From Persicaria tinctoria (taxonomy: Eukaryota > Streptophyta > Magnoliopsida > Caryophyllales > Polygonaceae): 64,000 nt of DNA. The notes beneath the pieces were generated by a model. The model was not told where the DNA came from, did not search any database, and was given only the letters and a program-made list of their open reading frames with translations. Within the stretch, counting starts at the first letter, position 1, and every line of letters starts with the position of its first letter. The stretch covers positions 83,085,160 to 83,149,159 of the forward strand of contig JBANSL010000005.1 of NCBI GenBank assembly GCA_037127255.1. Direction: 5' to 3'. Of this stretch, positions 1-11,301 are shown piece after piece. A program made the position numbers and the translations under genes.

Positions 1-254
1 GTAAATGTAAAACGATATTATTTAATATATATTACATGAGATGCATATATATGACTATATAATATGTGTCGAGTGACCGTATTCAGCCCAACCCATTATC
101 CTTTCACCCATCACCCATTTAATATCCGAATTATATAAAATTTTCACCCACTTTGTCGTGGAGTCATGTGAAACGGAATGGCATCCCCATTGAGAGGAGG
201 GGATTGGAGTCGGGGGTAAAGGAGGGAGACCAAGTCGGGAGGACAGGTGGTTTA
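1..254. other. Intergenic sequence left of the Pack element
   Basis: AT-rich DNA followed by G-rich sequence. I see no gene. The open frames here are low-complexity and lack recognisable domains. Confidence 0.5.
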
Positions 255-497
255 GGGTGTGTTTGGCAACGGGGTGGGAGTATGTGGATGGGGATGGATT
301 TTTGGGGGTACGTGGACGAGATGGGGATGGTATCTCGGGGTGGACGGGGGTGGTGTTTTGAATCCCTTTTCATCTCATTTCGTGTTTGGTTGAGTTTTAA
401 AGTTTTGGTGGATGGAGGCACTCAAAAAAACCCAATTGCCCCCACTAAACCACATGAAATGACGATTATACCCTTCCCAATTGCCCTCACCCCCAAC

Positions 498-906
498 TAG
501 ACCTGTCAAACGGGTCATTCGGGTCGGGTCACTTCGGGTTTCGGGTAAAACGGGTTTCAGGTTTTTCGGGTTGACTCGAACTCGGATTTGATCGGGTTTC
601 GGGTCGGGTTCGGGTCGATTTCGAGTTTGTCAATTTTTTCTTTTTTAAATTAAAAAAGTCATTATTTGATAATTTTGTGATAAATTTTAATTATATATAA
701 AAAAATTAATTATATATAATTATAAGTCAACCGGGCCAATCGGGTCACCGGGTCAATCGGGTCACCGGGTCGAAACCCAGATTACCCGGAAAATTTCGAG
801 TTTTTCGGGTTCGGATCGGAAAAAAAATTCGGGTCAAAATTTTCGGGTTCGGGTCGAAAATATTTCGGGTCGGGTCACCGGGTCGGGTTGTGTTTTGACA
901 GGTCTA
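498..906. mobile_element. hAT-type MITE, family 1, copy A
   Basis: Terminal inverted repeat TAGACCTGTCAAA / TTTGACAGGTCTA, with the exact 8-bp duplication CCCCCAAC at 490-497 and 907-914. The inside is rich in CGGGT-type repeats around an AT-rich core and has no coding potential. An 8-bp TSD with TAG...CTA ends indicates a hAT. It is nested in the Pack element. Related copies lie at 12162-13113 and, inverted, at 31594-31996. Confidence 0.85.
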
Positions 907-1095
907 CCCCCAACCCATCTTTTCCAGTTCAGGTCGCAGAAGGAGCCAGCTCCTCCAAAGAGAACCTCCCCACGTCGCCATTCACGTCGCAGAAGGACCC
1001 GATTTTTCGAAGCAATTGCGATTCAGGCACGAAATTTACATTCCGAAGAACGGGATTTTGCAATTGGCTCCCAATTTACAGGACGGGCGATTTAA

Positions 1096-1690
1096 TTAAC
1101 AGTACCTGGTCTTCAGTGAAGGGTCGTTCCTCCGGACCTCCAGGGAGGCGACGACGATCTCGGCGTGCTTCTGGACGAAGCGAATGGCATCGACGTCGTG
1201 GGTGATGGCATTGCAGATTTCGAGGGCCTTGACGGTGCGGTTGAGCAGCTCCGGAATCAAGCGGTCGAGCAGAGATTTGACAATGTGGGAAGGGTCACGA
1301 CCCATAAGGAGGGTGGCCTTGAACTCGGCCTCGCAACAGAGGAACGCGTCGAGAAGCTTCCGGAGCCAGACGATTGACATGAGGGCGTCGGAAGCGTCGG
1401 GGGCGGGAGGTCGACGTCGCCATCAACGTCGTTGGAAGCGTCGACAGCAAGAGGCGGGAGTGTGGAGTGGTGGGGTGTTGATGTTGTGGAGGAGGAGGAA
1501 GGAAGGAGATATGTGAAGTGCTCGGAGATCTTGCGCTGGAAGAACTCCAGGTCCTCGATGTCGCCCTCGACGGAGGCCACCTGGTTCCGGTGAATGTTGA
1601 TCCTGCCCAAGAAATTTCCGTGCTTGCCCACATCCTGTTCAACGAAATTAAAATCGTCGAGGCTGGTGGTGTATTTATGGATGAGAGAGG
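1096..1690 (-). pseudogene. ROH1: ROH1/BYPASS-type (DUF793) gene fragment, frameshifted
   Basis: Two minus-strand frames together resemble the N-terminal half of plant ROH1 proteins (DUF793, a BYPASS1-related family linked to exocyst function). One frame (about 1690-1430) contains GRINIHRNQVASVEG followed by FQRKISEHF. The next (1380-1096) contains WLRKLLDAFLCCEAEF, then LLDRLIPELLNRTVKALEIC. A frameshift lies in the low-complexity stretch at about 1380-1470, and the protein stops well short of full length. Its GC content is higher than the surrounding DNA, as expected for a captured exon. It sits inside the Pack element at 255-1890, so I infer transduplication of a host gene. A functional product is unlikely. 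Confidence 0.65.
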
Positions 1691-1893
1691 GGCAATTAGG
1701 GGCATTTCACATCCCCACCGCCTCCTACCTCCCTCCTAAGGTGGAGAAATCTCCCTTCCGCACCCCCTATTTCGCACCCAGTCCACCCCGTCCACCCCCT
1801 TGCCAAACACCGAGGTGCGAAATTCGAAATCCCATCTCCACCTCAGCGAACCCCCATCCACCCCCTCCCACCCCGTTGCCAAACACCCCCTTA

Positions 1894-2049
1894 GAGTCCA
1901 AAACAAGGGATTGGTGTGACTTTTGGAATCAGGAATAAGATTGCAATTAGAAATTGATATAAACTATTTTTAAAGTATTTTATTTTATTTGGTATGTTAT
2001 CGGAAAAAAACAATCATTCATGGAACAATATTTTCTATGTAATGGATTT
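1894..2049. other. Intergenic, no gene seen
   Basis: AT-rich sequence between the Pack element and the next MITE. No coding signal or repeat structure was recognised. Confidence 0.5.
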
Positions 2050-2322
2050 TCTAAGAGTAACCCCAACAACTTCTCCACATTGAATATTTGGAGAACATTA
2101 AGATGGATTTTGGTCCAACAGATTCCCCATTACATTCTCCAAAGTAAAGAATGAGGAGAAAAAATTGAGATCATTCCCTAAATTTATAGGAAACTCTATC
2201 TATTTTGGGGTAAACTTCATAATGGAAAATCTGTTGGAATTCAACCCAAAAAAATCCAGAATAAGGATTTATAATTCTTTATTTTGGATAATTTTTTAGA
2301 GAAGTTGTTGGACATGCTCTAA
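2050..2322. mobile_element. MITE-like repeat, 'CAACAACTTCTCC' family
   Basis: The ends are imperfect inverted repeats: CCCAACAACTTCTCCA at the left and GAGAAGTTGTTGGACATG at the right. The inside is rich in the motifs CTCCAAA and ATTTTGGA. A related copy in the opposite orientation lies at about 26604-26860. I could not define a clear TSD, so the superfamily is open. Confidence 0.5.
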
Positions 2323-2612
2323 CGGCCCAATAGACAAACCGTTTTAGCTCGCTTGTCTACGGAGGCTTTAGCATTGCTATGACCCATTTAAGCCACTTGA
2401 TTGGGGATTATAAACATGATTATTGAAGGAGATACTCAACGGTTATCAACACTTTCAAGTTTCAAATGAACATGGAACAACCCTATGAAAATGTTAAAAT
2501 ATTGGATGCATCAAAGAATGAATTCAATCCATGAAGTTTTTTTTTAGCTTAAAAAGAATTTAGCTCTATTACCTAATTACCGCAAACCGTCTATACTCTA
2601 AATAGGGACTTA

Positions 2613-2701
2613 GGCTTCGTTTGCATAGTCATATATTGTGACTTATAATTGTGTTATATTGTGCATTATAAGTCACAATATATGACTATGCAAATGAAGC
2701 C
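2613..2701. mobile_element. 89-bp Tourist-like hairpin MITE
   Basis: The element is almost entirely two inverted arms of about 37 bp, starting GGCTTCGTTTGCATAGTC, with one mismatch and a loop of about 15 bases. TTA flanks it on both sides (2610-2612 and 2702-2704), as for Tourist/PIF-Harbinger MITEs. It has no coding capacity. A transcript would fold into a near-perfect hairpin in the size range of small-RNA precursors. Confidence 0.75.
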
Positions 2702-3075
2702 TTATTATCATCCGCAAAGATGATCTTGACCGACACTTTGAAAGCAGAATAAATTTTTGCATATTATAAAAATTAAATAAAAAAGGATTTCCAATTGTCA
2801 AAAGTGAGCAAAAATGCCAACTCAAAACTTTGAATTCCCCAAGATTTGAAGCTCTGCGTTGTAAGATTTGCAAAACAAATCAGCCACCAGGCCTAATTAA
2901 TTAATTGAAGATGTTTCAATGTCATTAAACTATTCAGCATTTCACCTTTGATCAAGATACATTTTGCCTAACATGAACATTTGGAACAATAATACATAGT
3001 AAAACATACCTGTGATAATGTCACAATATACAAAACATAACTTATAATGAAGGAGCAGTTCATTAGCCCTGAATT

Positions 3076-6000
3076 TCAAAGATCAGCCTTCCCTGCGATT
3101 TCGTCGTCGCTGGAGGTATAATGGCCATCACTCGGTTCCTCGTCGTCTGATTCCTCCTCGACCCCTGCACCAATATCCTCTGGCTTGGCGTATTTCTCAC
3201 AGTATTCTGCAAATGATTACCCACATAAAGATGAAATTGAGAAGAGAGTTTGGTATTTCATCTGGAATCAATCCAGTGAGCTAGGGAGATTCAGTTGCTG
3301 AGCAAAATGCATTGTGGCAGGGCATAGTGAAAGTTGAATTTTCAGTGCTTTCATTGGTTTGTTAGTTTATAAGTGAAGCTTTGTCACTAGCGTTCCTACT
3401 ATGTGGCTGGAGACTGATTCACAGAGTTATCCTTTGCCAATGGACCATGAACAGAGGCAATGATTAGATTATCAGTTCAAGGCTCTATTTGGCAAGCAAA
3501 GTAGCTTTTCGTACCTTGTGGTTTTGATATTGTATAGTTTTAAATGAAATAAATATAAAATTTTAGTTTAATTAGCTTTTGAACTCACCCAAGCTTTTCG
3601 GAGCTTGTGTTTTTTATTCACAAGTTTTCATCAGCTACCGTAAAAGCTAGGTTTCCCAAACACCATACTAGCTTATTAACCTATACTTAACAGAAATAAT
3701 TCATCAGCTTCAGCTACTCCAACAGCTACCCTTTTGCCAAACATAAGTTGAATTTTGGTACACGTTATCGGTTAGGATCAAATCACTTTTTTCCAAAAAC
3801 CCTGAGTCACCCAACATTGGCTTTTAAAGCACAAAACCAACTCTTAAAAGGTTAGCTGAGCAAACATTATCAGAACAGGAAAGTTATCTAGCTGTCTAGC
3901 ATCTAGTTCTATGGAGTATTAATGTATTATGATTGAAAGGGTATTCAGTAGATATTTTAGGGGAACTGCTGTCTTTAAAGTAACCTAGTGCACTGTCTAG
4001 AAGTCAATCTTGTTTTTATAGCAAGGGAAATAAACTCAGCCATTAATTTCTTCCAAGAAAAATAAGACATTAAGGAGGAAAGTTACTCGTAATATTCAAC
4101 AGAGAGAACAAGCAAATGTGCTGTACTAGCTACTTGAGAGTTTTAACCAACAAAAGGTAAATTCAAGCATGACACAATTAAAGTGCCTGAGAGGCAAAGG
4201 TACCTCAGACAGGTGGAAGATCTTTAGATCTGGTGCTGGTATGGAAAGGAATGCAAAATGATACACCAAGAGAGAGACGAGAGGACACAATCCAGGTACT
4301 TTACGAGCTATGGATAGGACATTGTGAAGTGGCAACCAAGAACCATATAGAGACAACACAAAGTAGCATGAGTGCAAAAGATGAAAAAGATAGACCATGT
4401 TGGGATGTGCTAATAGAGGAATAGATCTGTACCTTAATAAAATTAACTCCCAACAAGACCACCACCAGACGTCCAAGACTCTTAAGGCAGTTTAAAGTTC
4501 AAAAGGACGTAAAACATAGTAAATTTGTGCAATGAGAGAAACAGTTACCAGGAATTTATGAGCAAGAAAAAAAGGTTAAAAACATTTTGGACATAGAGAG
4601 CTACATCTTTCCAAATTACCTCTCACCATTGCTCAGAAGAAGCTATGGTGTCTTGGACAGAAAGATTAAAACTTCGTAACTAGAAGAAAGGGGGCTGAAA
4701 TGTGGTTTATTACCTTTAACTCGTTACCTCTCACTCATTGCCTCTCGCTATAACAGGATGAACTGTGGTTAAAACTTAGTAACTAGAAGAAAGGGTAGAG
4801 AAAGGTTAAAACTTATTACCCCTCATTCCAAATTATCTCTCACTCGTTGCTCATAAAACTGTAGGCACTGAAATGTGCTTGTTTGGAAACAGTTAGGGAG
4901 ATACTAGGATAACCAACTGTGGGTAGGAAATTTTCAGCTCACAACATTGGGGGTAAAAATTATAAACAAGGGGTTTCTAACCCTGTAGGATGTGTATGCC
5001 GTCGGCAAGTAACCAGTTTGAGGTGAACCTCATATGGAAAGCTTAATGGATTCCTTATGGGCTTCCATAAGATTTCCTTTATTTGTGTTCTTTGACTATT
5101 TTAAGGGAATAGTCCAATTTGTGGCAACTTCCTGATTTTCTACTCTATCAAACAGCTACATCTTTTCAAGGCAATCAGGTATCTTTGAAGTTCTAGAAAC
5201 ATATTACCTCTCACTCGTTGCTCATATAAAGCTTTATCGCGCATCATCAAGGCTGCGGCATCTCCATTTAAAGGATCCGAGGGATTGGGGTATAATAGAA
5301 GCTGCGGAAGGAACACTTCAAAAACATTTACCAAATCTGGAACAAAAGAGCACATACGTTTGGGCATTAGTAATCAGCTCTCACAAAAACACGAAGTTGT
5401 TCTATGAGAAAGCAATCAATCTAAGAAAGAGGAAAATTTGAATATTATCATACCGAACATTGGACTCCATGTCTGATTGATTACATCCAAACAAACTGAA
5501 CCAGACCTGCGAATCAGCCAACAGAAAGTATAAGTACTAAAAAAATATCCACAAAATCAAAATTCATTGCAACACTTCACATCTTACTATACAGGATACA
5601 TCACTTGATCTAAGCAAATCCACTGGTAACCCATGCTTGATATTCAGAAACTCACGTTTCATCTACATTGGGGTGATATATCTTATTGACGAAGGAAATA
5701 GAAGGAGATCTGTATGGATATGCATCTGGTAGCTCCACTTTAATCTTCCATACACCCCCTTGGTAAGGACCTGCCCAAGCGAAAAATGTTGAAAAGACAT
5801 CTCTTGCCTCCATCGAGTAAAAAGAATTTCAGAAGTTCTAATTGGTCCAGAGAGAAGTCAATAAACAACCAACTAGCCATAGTTGCTAATTATATCTTTT
5901 TTCCTTCTCTACAAAAGCTAAGAAATCTCCACATAAAGCTTAGAACCAATCCAATTTTTGTTCCCCCTTTTGATGCAATACATACAACCCAACTTAATTG

Positions 6001-6700
6001 CATATAAAGAGCATAAGGAAAAGCAATAAGGACCATCAGACAAGATAACAGCAATTGAAGCTTCAAAACTGATTTGTGAATGAATGATTGTGTTGGGTCT
6101 TGCTGATAGCTGATAAGGGTTTATTTGGTATGATAAGGAGCTTGGAATTTATTTCTCATAAGCAATCTGCGTGAAGCATACATCGAACAGAACCTAAAGC
6201 TCGTACTCATTCAAGAGGCAAGATCAACAAAAATGGATGCTTTATTCAAGTCATCAGTAGGCACAATCTCATAAGCTGTTCATCCGTGGTCAACAAAAAC
6301 CCCAACTGAGATAAATCAGACAACATGAAGAAACAAAGTAAACTCTACAAAACCCATAAACAATCAAAACAACAAAGAACAAGAACCAAATTAGAGAGAT
6401 ATGTTTATGCTAGAAGGAAAAATAAAGAAAAGTGATTAGATCATTAGATGAAGTACTGTCACTGGGTCCATGAAACTCCACATCAAATTCTTGCATCCCA
6501 TCATTGGCCATCTCCACCTTATAATCACCCATCAACCTGATCCAATCAAGCAAATTCAACCCACCACAACAGAATTTAATACTTTTGATGAAGAGGGTTG
6601 GAACAAAATCGAAGAATCGGTCAAAATTGATGGAAGAGGGAATCTGGGTATTTTACAGTTTCATCAAATCCATCTCGCGGCGCTTGCTTGGGGAAGACAT
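3076..6700 (-). CDS. UBC4: Ubiquitin-conjugating enzyme E2, UBC4/5/6 group
   Basis: Six exons on the minus strand: 6700-6657, 6536-6457, 5770-5656, 5506-5454, 5336-5208 and 3206-3076. All introns are GT-AG and all phases agree, giving 183 aa. The product is an E2 that accepts ubiquitin from E1 and passes it to substrate with an E3, acting in cytosol and nucleus. It starts [11 protein letters not shown], has the HPN motif at residues 74-76 (IYHPNVDE) and the active-site cysteine at C85 in [15 protein letters not shown]. An acidic tail ends [10 protein letters not shown]. Start, length and tail match Arabidopsis UBC4/UBC5/UBC6 (about 183-187 aa), and I cannot separate these paralogues. The last intron (3207-5207) is long and AT-rich. 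No frame is broken, so I expect it to be functional. The symbol is by family resemblance only. Confidence 0.92.
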
Positions 6701-6866
6701 TTTTCACTTCTCAATCTCCTTGTTGCTTTATTTCAGCGGCCGGCAACCAAAGAGGGTTTGGGGTTGTGAGGAGAGAGAGAGGATATCAGAGCTTTGTCAC
6801 AACTCAATTGAAATGAGGCAAGAGGTTTGCAGACATCAATGAGAAAAAGTAACACAATCTCGGACG

Positions 6867-6875
6867 TTATATACG
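6867..6875 (-). promoter_or_regulatory. Probable TATA box of the UBC gene
   Basis: On the minus strand the sequence reads CCGTATATAAC, about 170 bases upstream of the chosen ATG (6700). That would place transcription start near 6840 and a 5' leader of about 140 bases. Inferred from motif and spacing only. Confidence 0.45.
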
Positions 6876-7012
6876 GTAGTATGTTTATTTTTTTTTAAAA
6901 AAAAAATTAAGGAAAAAATTCAGATACTCCTTCCTTGAATTTGGTAAATAAAGTTTGAACGGGACCTTTGGTACTACCGCAAGTCCTTTTCGGCTGAGCC
7001 ATTCCAGAATAG

Positions 7013-7250
7013 ATACTTCTTTTGTTTCATATTAAATGTCATTTGGACTTTTTTACACGTTTTTTAATGAGGTAAAAACTCTATAATATATTTTTTAATT
7101 GATTTTTAAAATAATTTCATACTTGTTGGTAATAAGTATGAATTTATAAAAAAAATTCATTAAAAAATGATATTTTATAGAGTTATCTCCTTAAAATGTA
7201 TGCCAAAAAGTAAAGTGACATGTATTATACGGAGTATGAAACAGAGGGAT
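7013..7250. mobile_element. Stowaway-like MITE
   Basis: Degenerate inverted ends: CTTCTTTTGTTTCATATT at the left, and at the right a segment ending in TATGAAACAGAGGG. The inner motif GAGGTAAAAACTCTATAA and its inverse GAGTTATCTCC give a palindromic layout. Related sequence recurs near 28853-29020 and 58985-59230. It lies upstream of the UBC promoter. Confidence 0.5.
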
Positions 7251-7269
7251 TAATTAATTAGGAATTAGT

Positions 7270-7700
7270 CATTTGTCTATCGAGCATGATAGATAGGATG
7301 AGATTAAGAAGGCCCGAGTGATTCAACATTCGTACTTCATTGATAGGATGACTAAGATGTGCAATCTTATCCATCGTCAAATTGCATTCGCAAAACACAT
7401 GATTAATGGAAAGGGTTCGTTATGAGGACAAGTGAAAAAATTAGTATGATATGATCATCTTAATATCCCATGAGCACTTTCATAATCCTTTCAAAGAATT
7501 AGCGACATTAAGGTTATCACATTCGATTTCAATTTGATCATATCTGAGCTCTTTTTATGCACGAATACCTTCCAATAAGACTAATGCTTCGAATTCGAGT
7601 GTTGTTTGTTTACCATATTTTTCTGGTCCTACTAGGATATTTCTTCCTACTTGATCATCAAAGTTTAGTTTTACAAGGCCTTCTTTGTTCAGTTTCTTGT
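7270..7700 (-). pseudogene. LINE RNase H-like (RVT_3) relic
   Basis: The minus strand reads, in broken frames, LEFEALVLLEGIRA-like sequence and then HVFCECNLTMDKIAHLSH. This matches the layout of the RVT_3 RNase H-like domain found in plant LINEs and related host proteins (acidic segment, then HVFRECN...AD..A). Stops and shifts interrupt it and no reverse transcriptase accompanies it. I read it as a dead retroelement fragment. A plus-strand relic of the same domain type lies at 38735-40805. Confidence 0.5.
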
Positions 7701-7743
7701 CTTACGTTTTCGGCTATGTCAGACCTATTGGAGCGGTCTTCTT

Positions 7744-7811
7744 CATCTTCTTGAAACTTTTTAGATTCTTCCCAATTCATCTTCTTGAAACTTTTTAGAT
7801 TCTTCCCAATT
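7744..7811. repeat. 34-bp tandem duplication
   Basis: Two identical 34-base units starting CATCTTCTTGAAACTTTT stand head to tail, at 7744-7777 and 7778-7811. Confidence 0.85.
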
Positions 7812-8387
7812 TTGAGATTATATCACTGCTCCTCTATGAACTTATAGGGGTATATGTTAGGATATAATCTATAGCAGTTATGATATGTTCTATCTATGTA
7901 AATAATATTTTTATCGCGTGCATATATTCTTATAGATAGATATAAGAAATGCATTTTTTCTAAGTATTCTACCCAAGAGGTTAATAATCATCTCCAGTTC
8001 TTGTTCAATACTTTCAGGTTAAGAATCTGCCCTTCATTTTTAACTAACAAGTAATGTGCAGCAGTACAGTAGAGATGCAAGCAATATGCCAAACCAGGCT
8101 ATGAAATTACACAGTTATGAACACTCACTTTTTCAAGTCTTCTGAAACCAAAGATGAGTAAAATTGCAATGCCTAATAGCTCTTGGCGCGCCTACTAAGA
8201 CGGTGAAATGAAATCTCTTAAAACCCTGAAAGAGTACATTTGCATCTACATGTTCTTTCAAGGGAGATTTCCAAACAGGCCAACAAGGTCAGTAAAATTA
8301 GCCTTTACAAACTGACCCAGCTAGATGTATGACTTACCCACAAAATTTTTGGCACTAAAAGGCCATGAGATCATGAAGAAACATGCT

Positions 8388-11301
8388 TTAGCTCTTCTTT
8401 GCCTTCACGGGCATGCCTAAATCCATACACTGCTTGTTTAGGATGCAAATCCCAGGGTTTGATCCTGATGCGTTGCTGGCTGTATGGCCATACAATCCAC
8501 CAACGGATCCGAACTCTGATAATTCATCATCACTGTCTACATAATTTGGAATCACCCGGTTTTGGTAACTTCGCTTGCACTGGAGGAACACATTGAAGTA
8601 ATAGTCGATGAGTTCCTGTCTTGTCTTCCTGCGAAAAGATGACCTACCTCTAGAGAGTGGGGTGGTACTCATGATTGACTTGAACTTTTCTTCTTCCTGT
8701 GGAGTCCAGGAGAGTGAAACCACCTCACCCATTCGATCAAATTTCCATTGGTAAAATGCTTTTCCCAGCTCATGTTTTAGCTTCATTTTGTTCTCTGCGG
8801 TGTGAAATCTAACACATGTCACTGAACCAGGAAATGGGCAATCACACATGCTAGGTCTACCCACTCCCAACTCCAACCCGGGGTGAATCTCTGTGGAAGT
8901 GTCCTCTTCCCAGCTTTCCGGTGGCCAAACTCTGATTCCTACCCGATTGCAATCTGTATCCGAAACTTCTCCTGTCCAAGGAGGGATTTCAGCTTGAAAT
9001 TGAGGTCCTACATTGACATGCTTTTCAACAGGCAGTTTATCCAGAGAGGATCTATCTGTTGGTTCACTTGGCTGTGAAAAATCAGGAGTCTTCTCCTTTT
9101 TAGTTTCTTCAGGATCTTTTTTCAGGTGGGAAACCTTGCAATGGTTTTTTTTAGTTTCTTCAGGATCTTTTTTTGGGTGGGAAACCTTGCAATGGTTTGC
9201 AAGTTTGTTTTCTTTGGTCGAGGACGAATCACAACAGGAGCATTTGGGACTTTTCGCCAAGGCAGGGACCCGCTTGCTGAACCTGACGCCCTCCAGATTA
9301 CCAGATCCACGATCATCGTAAATTGTAGGATGAACCTTCTGCTTCTTCTGCATATTTTGGAACTATGGAAATCATACTCGCAGCTTATAATAAATGAAGA
9401 AAAAAAAAAAGCTCCATTCAAGAAAGCTTTATGAAAAAACACATTTTCTTTCACCTTGTACACGGTTATATTTGAATAGCAAGTCTAGAACAAGCCCTTG
9501 GTTAAGGGTTCATATGCAATAAACTCCCATTTAAGGAAGTTATCTTACCCTCAGAGTCAAAACACAAAATAAGATACACTGTCACAACTTTAGAAACATA
9601 TATACCCTCGGATACTTATCATTTTTTCCAGCAGCATTGTGCAGTAACTTAGATTTCGAAGCCAATAATGCAAGAGCCAACACATTCATCTACAACTACA
9701 GGATAAGCTATGGAATATGACTCTTGATCGTCCTTTAAACCGAGAGGTACCCTTCAGAAGTTTCTTTTGTCCCATGAAATAGAAGTAACACTTTCAACAA
9801 CAATAGGCTTAGACTATACTTATTCATCAATCTATCACCAAAATATTGATAAAAATGACACTACTTGTTAGTATGTTGACCTCAAAACTCAAAGAGGAAA
9901 GCAACAATATTTTTTTAGTAAATATACAAACCAGCAAATATCACACAGTTCAACATAGTTCAAGATACCTATTTTATATAGCTTGGCCATCAAAATTCTC
10001 CATTCCATCAAATGGTGAATGCAAAACTTATTTTATATATGATAATGCAAACGAATCCTTTAGCGCTATCCACAGTGGCACTAATCATAAACAGAAGTTC
10101 CTCACACTCAAGTTCTAAGGTAATTGAGACACTAACAGATGCTTAAAAGGAGGATACATCATATTGAAAAAATCAAGCCTCAAGAAAATACACAATAGAT
10201 CAGCATTAGATATCACAATAATACCCATGTCAACTCTTCATTTACCTAAAGCTTTCGTTTGATGTAATTTCGTAGATATATTTGGCAATAAAGCTACACG
10301 ATGAAGTCTAGATTGTGTACCTGATTTGAAGGATCTCCATCATTCTTTGAATTAGGATACCTTTGCTTTAACATTGCTTCTCGCACGAAGAGGGCCAATG
10401 ACCAAGGTTCCTTTCCACCATTTTCTTTCCACTCAGAACTATGTGGTATTCTCCCATTGGATAGATCTCGCGGGTTCCTTGCGACATTTTTCAACCAAAT
10501 CAGCACTCCCTGCCAACCATGTCGTTTCCTCTTCCGATTGTTGAAGTCTCTCTCAAAAGGAAATGGATCTATCCTCCCAACACTTCTATCAACTTCACAC
10601 TCACTATTTTTTTCGTCATCATCAAGAATGGGTACATTAGCATCAACAAGCAATTTGCTTTCCCTTTTGTCCTCAGGAATTTGCAAATTACCCCTAATGG
10701 CCACATCTACACGATCACAAATCTCATCACATTCACCAAGTATGTCCTCAGTCTCTATCTTTACCAGCTTAACAACATCCATGAACAACCCTCTAAACCT
10801 CTTCTCCAACTCAACTAACAACGGCTCCAGTTCCCCACCATACTCAACACCCTTGTTCGCGAAATGCCCATCTCCATTGATCTTATCCAACCACTGATCC
10901 AACTCATGCAAATACTTGAAGTACATCAACTTGAGTGATGCAGAAAACCTGAAATCTAAATCCAGACTTTCTGCAACCAAACCCCAAAGCTTTTCTTTGG
11001 ACACCGAATTGAACCCACCTCTCTTCCTCACCAAACAGAACAACCTAAACAAGTCTATAGATTGACCGTCACCTACCAGCGCTGGAATTGGCCTAAATGT
11101 ATCCTTCGCACATAACTCCTTCAAGAACACGGCAAGAACCTGATCAAACAGCCCACGTAGCACCTCAATCCCTTTCTCTTCATCTTTTCCCTCTTCCATG
11201 GAATTCACATTCACAGACTCAACCCTAAATTTAAGCCTCCCCTGGCAAATTTCATCACAATCCACACCATACCCATCTCTCAAAGTAGACCATCCAGCCA
11301 T
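8388..11301 (-). CDS. ARID/BRIGHT and ELM2-like domain protein (ARID1/2-type)
   Basis: Two exons: 11301-10321 (327 codons) and about 9347-8388 (stop at 8390-8388), joined in phase 0 across a 0.97-kb GT-AG intron, for about 646 aa. Residues about 62-140 form an ARID DNA-binding domain (SIDLFRLFCLVRKRGGFNSV, LWGLVAESLDLD, LKLMYFKYLHELDQWL). From about residue 447 there is an ELM2-like segment (IPPWTGEVSDTD, RVWPPESWEE) and then a helical SANT-like region (SLSWTPQEEEKFKSIM). This order matches Arabidopsis ARID1/ARID2 nuclear proteins, which act in chromatin-based repression. I chose ATG 11301 (MAGWSTL); the frame opens further upstream only from a GTG. The second acceptor could be CAG before 9347 or an in-frame TAG 12 bases earlier. 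The coding repeat at 9096-9197 is described separately. Confidence 0.85.
9096..9197 (-). repeat. In-frame 51-bp tandem duplication in the ARID gene
   Basis: A 17-residue unit, NHCKVSHPKKDPEETKK, is followed directly by a second copy with one change (P to L), at about residues 378-411. Each copy contributes a Cys and two His next to an upstream CSCC cluster. Both copies stay in frame, so the duplication adds length without breaking the gene. Confidence 0.9.

Larger units (their letters stand above)
255..1890. mobile_element. Pack-type PIF/Harbinger element with captured gene fragment
   Basis: The ends form an inverted repeat of about 25 bp: the left end reads GGGTGTGTTTGGCAACGGGG and the right end is its near-perfect reverse complement, ending CCAAACACCCCC. 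The trinucleotide TTA stands immediately outside both ends (252-254 and 1891-1893), which is the TWA target duplication of PIF/Harbinger elements. The inside has no transposase. It holds a ROH1-type gene fragment on the minus strand, and a hAT MITE has inserted into it at 498-906. It is therefore a non-autonomous gene-carrying element. Assignment to PIF/Harbinger rests on the TSD and the termini only. Confidence 0.75.

Noticed and set aside
153..500. 115-residue plus-strand frame at the left edge
   Set aside because: G-rich low complexity spanning the Pack-element terminus and the hAT MITE border; not protein-like.
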